A stretch of 5,904 nucleotides of DNA from CAZHOV01 sp964534315 (lineage in GTDB: Bacteria > Bacteroidota > Bacteroidia > Chitinophagales > Saprospiraceae): positions 1 to 5,904 of the forward strand of contig CAZHOV010000240.1 of assembly GCA_964534315.1 (NCBI GenBank), in the 5' to 3' direction. The notes beneath the pieces are model-generated. The model saw only the letters and a list, made by a program, of their open reading frames with translations, had not been told where the DNA came from and ran no database searches. Within the stretch, counting starts at the first letter, position 1; the number at the start of each line of letters is the position of its first letter. Below are positions 1-5,893 of this stretch, piece by piece. A program made the position numbers and the translations under genes.

Positions 1-82
1 TGAGACCCTGAGACCCTGAGACCCTGAGACCCTGAGACCCTGAACCCCTGAGACCCGGATACCCTGAGACCCTGAGACCCTG
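1..82. repeat. 8-bp tandem repeat array (TGAGACCC / GGGTCTCA), truncated by the window edge
   Basis: Ten consecutive 8-bp units fill 1-80, followed by a partial TG. Eight units are exact TGAGACCC (1-40, 49-56, 65-80). Two are variants: TGAACCCC at 41-48 and GGATACCC at 57-64. Every unit, including both variants, keeps CCC at its last three positions. The array begins at the first base of the window, so its full length is unknown. It lies 13 bp past the stop codon of the minus-strand PorE-like gene, so in that gene's sense orientation it would be a 3' UTR reading (GGGTCTCA)n after a purine-rich spacer. Eight is not a multiple of three and the plus strand carries stops, so it is not likely to be coding. 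The function is unknown. Confidence 0.95.
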
Positions 83-95
83 TCTCTCTCTTCTT

Positions 96-2063
96 TTACC
101 TCACCACCTCAAATTCCGTTCTCCGGTTATTTTGTCGTCCTTCCTCGGTTTCATTGGTGTCGATAGGTTTCGTTTCTCCGAAGCCCTGGTAGCTTAGACG
201 TGCTGCTTTTATACCCTGGGCGATGAGAAAATCATAGACTGCTTTAGCCCGATTTTGAGAAAGAGTCTTATTATCTTGATCATTGCCTATGTTGTCGGTG
301 TGGCCATTGATGCGAATAGACAGAGAGGGGTTGCTTTCCAGCAGCGTTTTTAGCCGGTTTAGTTCGGAAACAGATGTGGGGAGTAGCTCAGCGCTGCCGG
401 ATTCGAAGAAGACATTTTTGAGGACTACCGGTTTTGAAGGAACATTTGAGGCAGCTTCGTCTTTTGAGATAGGTTGTAACTTAATCGTCAATAAGAACGG
501 ATCTTCCCGTTTTTGCTGTTGAGAAAGGGAAAAATTTTCGGAATGAAATAGATAATCTTCCTTAGAAACATTTAGGGCATAGTCTTTCCCTAATGGCAGG
601 CAAACGAGGAATTCGCCTTTTTGATTGGTGAAGGCATTAGAGAAGGTATTGCCGGTTTCGAGGTCAATAAATTCTATATTGGCAACGAGGGGGAAGTAGG
701 TATTGGCATCAATTACTTCTGCTTTGACATATGTGACCGGTTGAGGTTTGGCTGCTTCGTGCAATTCGAATCGGTAAATATCGGTATGATTGCGCCTGCG
801 TTTGGTTTCGCCGCTATTTTCATAGTCGAATTCGCGGTCTGTAGAAAAATAGGCCATTCTTCCTTCGAGGTCTACAAATAAGGCACCTTCGTGCCCCTCG
901 GTATTGATTGGGTAGCCCAGGTTTTGTGGGGTGCCAAATACGCCTTTCTCGTTGCGTCTCGATAAAAATAAATCTTGTGACCCCATTCCAGGGTGACCGT
1001 TAGACATGAAATAAAGCGTTTGATTATCCGGATGGATGAAGGGTGATTCTTCACTTTGACTGGTATTGATTGGTCCTTTCAGATTTACAGGTTGCTCCCA
1101 GCTACCGTCGGCTTTTCTGGTGGAATACCAGATGTCGCGTCCCCCTTTGCTTCCTTTGCGGTCGCTGGAGAAGTAGAGCGTTTTACCATCGGCACTTAGG
1201 GAGGGTTGTGACTCCCAGGCTCCGGTATTTAGAGGTCTTCCGATATTGGCGGGTGGCGTCCATCTGCCTGAACGCACTTCCGAAAAGTAGAGATCACAGC
1301 TTCCATAACCATCGCCACGATTGCAGGCAGTAAAAACGAGCAGCCTGCCATCGGCAGAAACTGTTTGGGCCCCTTCATTTTGAAGGGTATTGATGTCTTC
1401 CATTGGGACGGCTTCTTTCCAGGAATCTCCATCTTTTTGGCTAATGAAAAAATCTTCATTTTGTCTATTGAGCAGCCGGGTAAAGATCAGGTTTTCACCA
1501 TCTGCTGTGATGGAGGGCAGGTACTCGGCATTTTCTGTATTGACATTAGGGCCTAGATTTTCTGGTTGAAAAGGGACCGGATTGGCCAGTGCTTTTGATA
1601 TGAACAAGCAGTTTTGAGCAAATCGGGAAGCTTTCTCTTTGGTGCGTTCATTTTTGGGGCCGGCGTCCAGGTATTGTTGAAAATGTTCGGCGGCTTCGCC
1701 ATATTTTTCCTGCTTCATTTCTACAATTCCCAATAAAAAAGGAACATTTTTCTGATAGTCAGGCGCCAGTTCGTTTACTCTTTCAAGAGCTTCTTCTGAT
1801 TTGGCATATTGATTTCTTTCGTTATAAATACCTCCGAGGCGTATATGAACGTCTATAAAATTAGGTTCAATTTTTAGGGCTTTTTCAAAGTATTTAATGG
1901 CTTGATCGTCTTTATAATTCATCGTCATCTCAAAGCCCTGCTTAAAAAATTTGACTGCTTTTGATTTAGCGGTTTTTTTAGTTACAAAAGATTTTTCTTG
2001 TGAAAAAACGGCGGTAGTAATCAAAATAAAAAAAGGAAGTAAGAAAAGTGACTGGAATTTCAT
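96..2063 (-). CDS. PorE-like OmpA family protein (TPR, five-bladed PD40 propeller, CRD, OmpA-C)
   Basis: This is a 655-residue periplasmic or outer-membrane-associated protein that probably anchors an envelope complex to peptidoglycan. A signal peptide spans residues 1-22 and ends AVFSQ, with no lipobox cysteine. Three TPR-like units follow (about 35-67, 69-101, 105-136). Then come five PD40/WD40-like blades (about 173-432), each with an NT...S.DG..L.F...G..D(L/I)(Y/W) pattern. A carboxypeptidase-regulatory-like beta domain (about 445-530) precedes an OmpA C-terminal domain (about 546-655) with GHTDN, LSQNRA and NNRRTEF; D590 and R605 sit at the usual diaminopimelate-binding positions. This domain order is that of PorE, a type IX secretion component. 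Bacteroidota carry several paralogues with this architecture, so the T9SS role is an inference. I chose ATG at 2063 because it starts the signal peptide; a longer reading from GTG at 2162 adds 33 residues and runs into rlmN. The gene lies 49 bp after rlmN on the same strand and may be cotranscribed with it. Confidence 0.9.
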   Translation of the reverse strand: MKFQSLFLLPFFILITTAVFSQEKSFVTKKTAKSKAVKFFKQGFEMTMNYKDDQAIKYFEKALKIEPNFIDVHIRLGGIYNERNQYAKSEEALERVNELAPDYQKNVPFLLGIVEMKQEKYGEAAEHFQQYLDAGPKNERTKEKASRFAQNCLFISKALANPVPFQPENLGPNVNTENAEYLPSITADGENLIFTRLLNRQNEDFFISQKDGDSWKEAVPMEDINTLQNEGAQTVSADGRLLVFTACNRGDGYGSCDLYFSEVRSGRWTPPANIGRPLNTGAWESQPSLSADGKTLYFSSDRKGSKGGRDIWYSTRKADGSWEQPVNLKGPINTSQSEESPFIHPDNQTLYFMSNGHPGMGSQDLFLSRRNEKGVFGTPQNLGYPINTEGHEGALFVDLEGRMAYFSTDREFDYENSGETKRRRNHTDIYRFELHEAAKPQPVTYVKAEVIDANTYFPLVANIEFIDLETGNTFSNAFTNQKGEFLVCLPLGKDYALNVSKEDYLFHSENFSLSQQQKREDPFLLTIKLQPISKDEAASNVPSKPVVLKNVFFESGSAELLPTSVSELNRLKTLLESNPSLSIRINGHTDNIGNDQDNKTLSQNRAKAVYDFLIAQGIKAARLSYQGFGETKPIDTNETEEGRQNNRRTEFEVVR

Positions 2064-2104
2064 CCGATAAATAATTGAAGGTAACGGTTTAAAAATCTTC
2101 AACA

Positions 2105-2127
2105 GCCAATTGCTAATCTTTATTGGC
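2105..2127 (-). other. Small inverted repeat at the rlmN stop codon
   Basis: GCCAAT (2105-2110) and ATTGGC (2122-2127) form a 6-bp stem with an 11-base loop that contains the rlmN stop codon (TAG, complement of 2113-2115). In the minus-strand transcript a run of five T follows about nine bases later. It could be a weak terminator or attenuator between rlmN and the PorE-like gene, but the stem is short and A/T-rich, so chance is a fair explanation. Confidence 0.25.
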
Positions 2128-3156
2128 CAATTGACCGCAGGCAGCGTCAATATCTTTGCCACGGCTTCTGCGTATGGTTACCATAACATCTCGTTTGGTT
2201 AAATATTGTGCAAATTCGTCGATCCGGTGTTGTGCGGATTTTTCGAAGGAAGCTCCGTCGATGGGGTTATATTCAATTATGTTGACTCTTACCGGAAACC
2301 GGCTACAGAGGCGCAACAGGTTTTTGGCATCTTCAATCGAATCGTTGAAATTTTGGAAGGCGATATATTCGTAGCTGATCCTGTTTCTGGTTTTTTGGAA
2401 GAAATATTCCATAGCTTCCATCAGGGTTTCCAGGTTATTTTGCTCGTTGATGGGCATGATCTCGTTTCGCTTTTCATCGTCAGCAGCATGCAGGGAGAGT
2501 GCCAGGTTAACTTTGGTAGCATCATCAGCCAGTTTTTTGATCATTTTTCCGATGCCTGCTGTACTTACCGTAATGCGCTTGGGCGACATAACCAGGCCTG
2601 ATGTTATTTGCTGTATACTTTTGAGGACAGGTTTGTAAGCAAGTAAGGGTTCACCCATTCCCATGTAGACAATATTGGTAAGGGGATGATCATACACCTC
2701 TTCCGCAACTTTATTGACGAGAAATACTTGATCATAGATTTCTGCAGCGTCCAAGTTTCGGACGCGTTTCATTTTGCCGGTTGCACAAAACTTACAAGAC
2801 AAGCTGCAGCCTACTTGGGAGGAAACACAAACGGTATATCTATTTTCTTTAGGTACAGGGATAAGGACGGATTCGATTAGGTTGCCATCGTGCAGACGGT
2901 ATCGAAATTTGATGGTCCCGTCGGAGCTGATCTGCCGTTTATCTTCTTGTAGCGGAAGGATGGAGAACGCTTCATCCAGTCGTTGGCGTGTCGTTTTAGA
3001 AAGATTGGTCATAGCTTCGAAAGAATGGGCCCCTTTATTCCACAACCATTCATAAACCTGTTTAGCGCGGAATTTTTTTTCTCCGTGAGCGAGAAACCAT
3101 TCCTGCAATTCGGACAATTCTAATTTGCGTATATCTAATTTGGTATTGACTTCCAC
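2113..3156 (-). CDS. rlmN: Dual-specificity 23S rRNA A2503 / tRNA A37 C2-methyltransferase RlmN (radical SAM)
   Basis: RlmN is a cytoplasmic radical SAM enzyme that methylates C2 of adenine 2503 in 23S rRNA and of A37 in some tRNAs, supporting translational accuracy. The 347-residue length is normal for the family. The N-terminal region (about 8-45) carries the family pattern DIRKLEL...GEKKFRAKQVYEWLW. The 4Fe-4S cluster motif CSLSCKFC supplies C117, C121 and C124. C110, seven residues before it, matches the catalytic cysteine C118 of the E. coli enzyme. C340 in AACGQL matches the methyl-carrying C355. The SAM-binding motif GMGEP is at 166-170. All catalytic cysteines are present, so the enzyme should be active. 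The start is GTG at 3156: an in-frame TAA lies two codons upstream and no ATG follows before the conserved N-terminal block. There is no Shine-Dalgarno sequence. The gene is divergent from dapD. Confidence 0.97.
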   Translation of the reverse strand: MEVNTKLDIRKLELSELQEWFLAHGEKKFRAKQVYEWLWNKGAHSFEAMTNLSKTTRQRLDEAFSILPLQEDKRQISSDGTIKFRYRLHDGNLIESVLIPVPKENRYTVCVSSQVGCSLSCKFCATGKMKRVRNLDAAEIYDQVFLVNKVAEEVYDHPLTNIVYMGMGEPLLAYKPVLKSIQQITSGLVMSPKRITVSTAGIGKMIKKLADDATKVNLALSLHAADDEKRNEIMPINEQNNLETLMEAMEYFFQKTRNRISYEYIAFQNFNDSIEDAKNLLRLCSRFPVRVNIIEYNPIDGASFEKSAQHRIDEFAQYLTKRDVMVTIRRSRGKDIDAACGQLANKD

Positions 3157-3203
3157 AAGTTATTTTTTAAACATTTCTGAATGAAAAACTTCGCTCAAAA
3201 GTG

Positions 3204-3232
3204 TTGCTTTCCCATAAACAACCCTATTTTAG
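3204..3232 (+). promoter_or_regulatory. Candidate Bacteroidota-type promoter for dapD
   Basis: TTG at 3204-3206 and TATTTTAG at 3225-3232 are separated by 18 bp. This resembles the Bacteroidota sigma-70 consensus (TTG near -33, TAnnTTTG near -7), with one mismatch in the -7 element. A start site a few bases downstream would leave a short leader before the ATG at 3252. The match comes from reading by eye in an A/T-rich gap, so it is suggestive only. Confidence 0.4.
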
Positions 3233-3251
3233 CGGCAAAAGTTTTACTAAG

Positions 3252-4070
3252 ATGCAAAACATAAAGGAAATAATCGAACAGGCCTGGGAAAATCGCGATT
3301 TGCTTCAGGAGAAATCGACCCAAGAGTCTATCTTACAAGTTATTGATCTGCTGGATAAGGGGGAGATCCGGATTGCAGAACCTACGGAGGAGGGGAAATG
3401 GCTGGTACATGATTGGATCAAAAAAGCCGTGATCCTATACTTTCCGGTCAGTCAAATGGAGACGATCGAAGTCGGGCCCTTTGAGTTTCACGATAAGATC
3501 CCCTTGAAAAGACATTACAAAGAGCAGGGGGTACGAGTAGCTCCTCACGCCATAGCTCGCTATGGAGCCTTTTTGGAGCAGGGCGTCATCATGATGCCCA
3601 GTTACGTAAATATTGGGGCTTATGTAGGGAGTGGTACCATGGTGGATACCTGGGCCACGGTGGGCAGTTGCGCTCAGATCGGGCGGTATGTGCACCTTAG
3701 TGGGGGGGTTGGAATTGGTGGCGTTTTAGAGCCGCCCCAGGCGAGTCCGACCATCATTGAAGATAATGCGTTTATTGGTTCGAGATGTGTTGTGGTAGAA
3801 GGTGTGCGGGTGGAAAAGGAAGTTGTGTTAGGAGCAAACGTTGTACTGACGCAATCAACGCGCATTATTGATGTGACAGGAGAGGAGCCGCTAGTGCATA
3901 AGGGAAGGGTTCCGGCAAGGTCAGTGGTTATTCCGGGGTCTTATACCAAGCAATTTCCGGCAGGAGAGTACCAGGTAGCTTGTGCGTTGATTATCGGAGA
4001 GCGCAAAGCCAGTACGGATAAAAAAGTTTCGTTAAACGATGCTTTGAGGGATTATGGGGTTTCGGTATAG
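3252..4070 (+). CDS. dapD: 2,3,4,5-tetrahydropyridine-2,6-dicarboxylate N-succinyltransferase
   Basis: DapD transfers succinyl from succinyl-CoA to tetrahydrodipicolinate in the succinylase branch of the diaminopimelate/lysine pathway, feeding both lysine and peptidoglycan synthesis. The protein has 272 residues, close to the E. coli enzyme (274). An alpha-helical N-terminal domain (about 1-90) is followed by a left-handed beta-helix of hexapeptide repeats (about 95-235). Family signatures are MMPSYVNIGAYVGSGTMVDT (114-133), HLSGGVGIGGVLEPPQA (148-164) and VVEGV (181-185). The C-terminal tail after about 236 is the usual CoA-side cap. The start is ATG at 3252 because the family begins directly with the IIEQAWENRDLL helix. 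A GTG-initiated extension to 3201 would add 17 unconserved residues and overlap the likely promoter. The gene stands alone, divergent from rlmN and convergent with the SUKH-like gene. Its stop codon lies inside an inverted repeat. Confidence 0.97.
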   Translation: MQNIKEIIEQAWENRDLLQEKSTQESILQVIDLLDKGEIRIAEPTEEGKWLVHDWIKKAVILYFPVSQMETIEVGPFEFHDKIPLKRHYKEQGVRVAPHAIARYGAFLEQGVIMMPSYVNIGAYVGSGTMVDTWATVGSCAQIGRYVHLSGGVGIGGVLEPPQASPTIIEDNAFIGSRCVVVEGVRVEKEVVLGANVVLTQSTRIIDVTGEEPLVHKGRVPARSVVIPGSYTKQFPAGEYQVACALIIGERKASTDKKVSLNDALRDYGVSV

Positions 4071-4108
4071 AGGATGGCTCAACGACTTATGAGGCAGCCT
4101 CTATACCG
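4063..4108. terminator. Perfect 11-bp inverted repeat between convergent genes, possible bidirectional terminator
   Basis: CGGTATAGAGG (4063-4073) and CCTCTATACCG (4098-4108) are exact reverse complements separated by 24 bases. The inner sequence GGCTC (4076-4080) and GAGGC (4091-4095) can extend the stem with mismatches, leaving a 10-base loop. The left arm includes the dapD stop codon TAG (4068-4070). The element sits between dapD and the oppositely oriented gene ending at 4152, where a bidirectional terminator is expected. Neither side has a T-run directly after the stem; the nearest (4141-4147) is over 30 bases away. Termination is therefore plausible but not classical. Confidence 0.5.
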
Positions 4109-4151
4109 TTAGGAAATTGGTTAGCTGATAGCTCTTGTAATTTTTTTATAA

Positions 4152-5315
4152 TCAACAAGTTACGTCGTTTAAGAACGCTCCGGGAAAGCGGGAATTACGG
4201 AGGTTTGCCCCGGAAAAATCGGCATGTTCGAGGTTGCACTGCTCAAAATCGCAGTGCTCCAGATTGGCATTTTTGAAGGAAGTGCCTTGGAGGTTGGCTC
4301 TTGAAAAATCAACGTGTTGCAATGCTGCGTGTTCAAAATTGGCCTGGGGCAGGAAAGCGTCTATGAAGACGCTATAGCTTAATTCGGATTCGGAAAAATC
4401 AATTGTTGGAGCGTAAGCTCCACAAAAATTGGTGAAGGGGAAAGTAGTTTTTTTGAACGATACCCGTTCTGGAATCCTGCTATGCTCAAATGAAGCTTGT
4501 TTACCGGCCACTTTTCCTTTTTTAACATAGATAGCTGTAGTAATCCCTTGAATTTGGAGGATTTGCCACTTTCCGCCTGCTCCTCCGCTACTTAGAAATT
4601 CAAGATGTTGATTTTGAATGATCTCCTTCTGTCGCGAAGTTATTCGTTTTCCGTTCTGTGCTAATCGATAAATTAAGGAACGTCGAATACCGGACGGAGG
4701 AGAGCCGGGTTGATCGCAAAGCGGGAATTGATGGATCAGCTCTGGCAGCTGCAAGGATAATTTAAAGTTTTCCCAAAACGCTTTGTCCGGGAGTATTCGA
4801 AAAGACTTGTTTTTATGGGCAAACCAATGATGCCGCCAAGGCAAAAAGCCTTTACTGGCAATCAGGAAAAACAAATAGTGCTCCAGGCTTATTTTTTGGG
4901 AACCAGCTGACGGGTTACCAAAGATTACATCTAGTTTATCATGAGACTTAAGCAGAGCGCCTGTGAAATGATCGTTGATCTTTTCAAAAATACAGTGTGA
5001 AGCAGAAGTGAGCTGACGATTTGGCTCTAATGGGCTGATATTCAAACATCCGTCAACATCAGACAAAAGGGCAACGTCCGGAAATTTTGTAGAATCCGGA
5101 AGAGGATTGGCAAACTTCCAGCGCAATTCCAGGCCATTGGTTTCTCTAAGCAATGAAACATAAATAGGTGGAAGGCTCACCTGGTTAAGCTCCTCAAAAA
5201 ACCGGATTTGGTCATCGGAAAGCGGCGGGTGTTTCCGACAATGAGTTAGTTGGATATGAGGGCTTTCCTTTAGCGGGTGAATAAGTTGTTGTAAAAAAGA
5301 TGAACTGGTGTTCAT
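4152..5315 (-). CDS. SMI1/KNR4 (SUKH)-like protein with C-terminal pentapeptide-repeat domain
   Basis: This is a 387-residue protein of unknown function with no signal peptide or membrane segment, so probably cytoplasmic. Residues about 30-160 resemble a SUKH/SMI1-KNR4 domain: a helix, then LPPIYVSLLRETNG (48-61), a loop region with ISPLEPN, a strand-like LDVIFGNP (128-135) and a closing helix near 143-155. SUKH proteins include immunity proteins against polymorphic toxins, but no toxin is visible here. A middle segment (about 170-290) that I do not recognise contains SGGAGGKWQ (243-251). Residues 295-384 form 18 in-register pentapeptides, A(D/N)(L/F)xx type, which predict a right-handed quadrilateral beta-helix. 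The pentapeptide domain is certain from sequence and the SUKH call is moderate. ATG at 5315 follows an A-rich leader without a Shine-Dalgarno sequence. yqeY ends 59 bp upstream on the same strand, so readthrough transcription is possible. Confidence 0.8.
   Translation of the reverse strand: MNTSSSFLQQLIHPLKESPHIQLTHCRKHPPLSDDQIRFFEELNQVSLPPIYVSLLRETNGLELRWKFANPLPDSTKFPDVALLSDVDGCLNISPLEPNRQLTSASHCIFEKINDHFTGALLKSHDKLDVIFGNPSAGSQKISLEHYLFFLIASKGFLPWRHHWFAHKNKSFRILPDKAFWENFKLSLQLPELIHQFPLCDQPGSPPSGIRRSLIYRLAQNGKRITSRQKEIIQNQHLEFLSSGGAGGKWQILQIQGITTAIYVKKGKVAGKQASFEHSRIPERVSFKKTTFPFTNFCGAYAPTIDFSESELSYSVFIDAFLPQANFEHAALQHVDFSRANLQGTSFKNANLEHCDFEQCNLEHADFSGANLRNSRFPGAFLNDVTC
4161..4430 (-). repeat. 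Region coding for 18 tandem pentapeptide repeats
   Basis: This stretch encodes residues 295-384 of the SUKH-like protein as 18 uninterrupted pentapeptides in one register, for example ANLQG, TSFKN, ANLEH, CDFEQ, ADFSG and ANLRN. The central residue alternates Phe and Leu in 17 of 18 positions; Ala302 is the exception. The repeat is clear in protein but degenerate in DNA, so it is an old repeat and not a recent slippage product. Confidence 0.9.
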
Positions 5316-5374
5316 TTTTTGGTGTAAAAATAAGGAAAAATAACCAAATTAATGAATAGGGCGGCTGGTTTAGA

Positions 5375-5821
5375 TTAACTCAACAATTTTTTTACAACGC
5401 TCGAAATGGTTTTCCCATCGGCTTTACCAGCAAGTTGTTTGGAGGCCATTCCCATTACTTTTCCCATATCTTTCATGGAAGACGCACCGGTTTGCTCGAC
5501 GATATCGCGAATTAGCTTTTCCAGTTCTTCTTCCGACAGTTGCTCAGGAAGGTATTGCTGGATCACTTCGATTTCTTCGCGTTCTTTTGATGCCAAGTCT
5601 TCCCGGTTTTCTTTTTCGTAGATAGCGAGAGAATCTTTGCGTTGTTTGATTAATTTTTGGAGTAGTTTTATTTCCTTCTCTTCATTAAGCTCTTGGCCTG
5701 ATCCGTCTGTTTTAGCCAACAGAATAGCGGATTTGATGGCGCGGATTCCTCTCAAACTTACCTGATCTTTAGCCTTCATGGCAGTTTTCAGGTCCTGGTT
5801 GATTTTTTGTTCTAAACTCAT
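5375..5821 (-). CDS. yqeY: GatB/YqeY domain-containing protein
   Basis: This is a 148-residue stand-alone YqeY protein, the usual length. The domain is related to the tail domain of GatB, the tRNA-binding subunit of Glu-tRNA(Gln)/Asp-tRNA(Asn) amidotransferase, but the cellular role of free YqeY is not settled. Family features are visible in order: an N-terminal helix with LRGIRAIKSAI (23-33), KQRKDSLAIYEK (59-70), the YLPEQLSEEEL linker (90-100), and a C-terminal helical subdomain with DMGKVMG (118-124) and GKADGKTISSVVKKLL (132-147). The protein is rich in Lys and Glu, as expected for a soluble helical fold. ATG at 5821 is preceded by an A-rich leader with no Shine-Dalgarno sequence. In many Bacteroidota this gene follows ftsZ. 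The upstream neighbour here lies beyond the right edge, so that context cannot be confirmed. Confidence 0.95.
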   Translation of the reverse strand: MSLEQKINQDLKTAMKAKDQVSLRGIRAIKSAILLAKTDGSGQELNEEKEIKLLQKLIKQRKDSLAIYEKENREDLASKEREEIEVIQQYLPEQLSEEELEKLIRDIVEQTGASSMKDMGKVMGMASKQLAGKADGKTISSVVKKLLS

Positions 5822-5873
5822 ATCTTTTTTTATTTGCTGTGACTATCGATTATTAGCCTGATTTTAATTACTG

Positions 5874-5893
5874 ATCTTTCGCAAGCGAAAGAT
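5874..5893 (-). other. Strong hairpin upstream of yqeY
   Basis: ATCTTTCGC (5874-5882) and GCGAAAGAT (5885-5893) are exact reverse complements around AA. As RNA this folds to an 8-bp stem with a four-base loop. In the minus-strand transcript the loop is CUUG closed by G-C, a known stable tetraloop. It lies about 50 bp upstream of yqeY. It could be the terminator of a minus-strand gene beyond the right edge or part of the yqeY leader. The minus-strand sequence after the stem lacks a T-run; the plus strand has TATGATTTTT after it, but no plus-strand gene ends here. Confidence 0.5.

Noticed and set aside
1..82. CRISPR array
   Set aside because: The unit is 8 bp, directly tandem and without spacers, so it cannot be a CRISPR array.
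1..95. Coding extension or peptide repeat through the array on the minus strand
   Set aside because: The minus strand of the array is free of stops and would encode a repeating GSQGLRVS, but the PorE-like gene ends at a clear TAA (complement of 96-98) right after a complete OmpA domain, and no start signal for another frame is seen.
1229..1459. Open reading frame of 76 codons on the minus strand inside the PorE-like gene, and similar plus-strand frames at 283-522, 621-881, 1070-1333 and 1365-1556
   Set aside because: All lie inside the conserved PorE-like coding region in other frames, with no recognisable domains or ribosome-binding context.
2064..2162. N-terminal extension of the PorE-like protein starting at GTG 2162
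   Set aside because: It would place 33 residues before a clear signal peptide and overlaps the conserved 3' end of rlmN. It is the rlmN tail read in another frame.
2206..2601. Plus-strand 131-codon frame opposite rlmN
   Set aside because: It is antisense to the conserved radical SAM core of rlmN and has no family resemblance.
3196..3203. Minus-strand -7 promoter element for rlmN (CACTTTTG)
   Set aside because: It is one mismatch from TAnnTTTG, but the nearest upstream TTG is only 15 bases away, shorter than the usual spacing.
3201..3251. N-terminal extension of DapD from GTG 3201
   Set aside because: The added residues are not part of the family, and the stretch holds the likely promoter.
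4152..5315. Toxin-immunity pair centred on the SUKH-like gene
   Set aside because: The neighbours are dapD and yqeY. No toxin, secretion-tag or small partner gene is present within the window.
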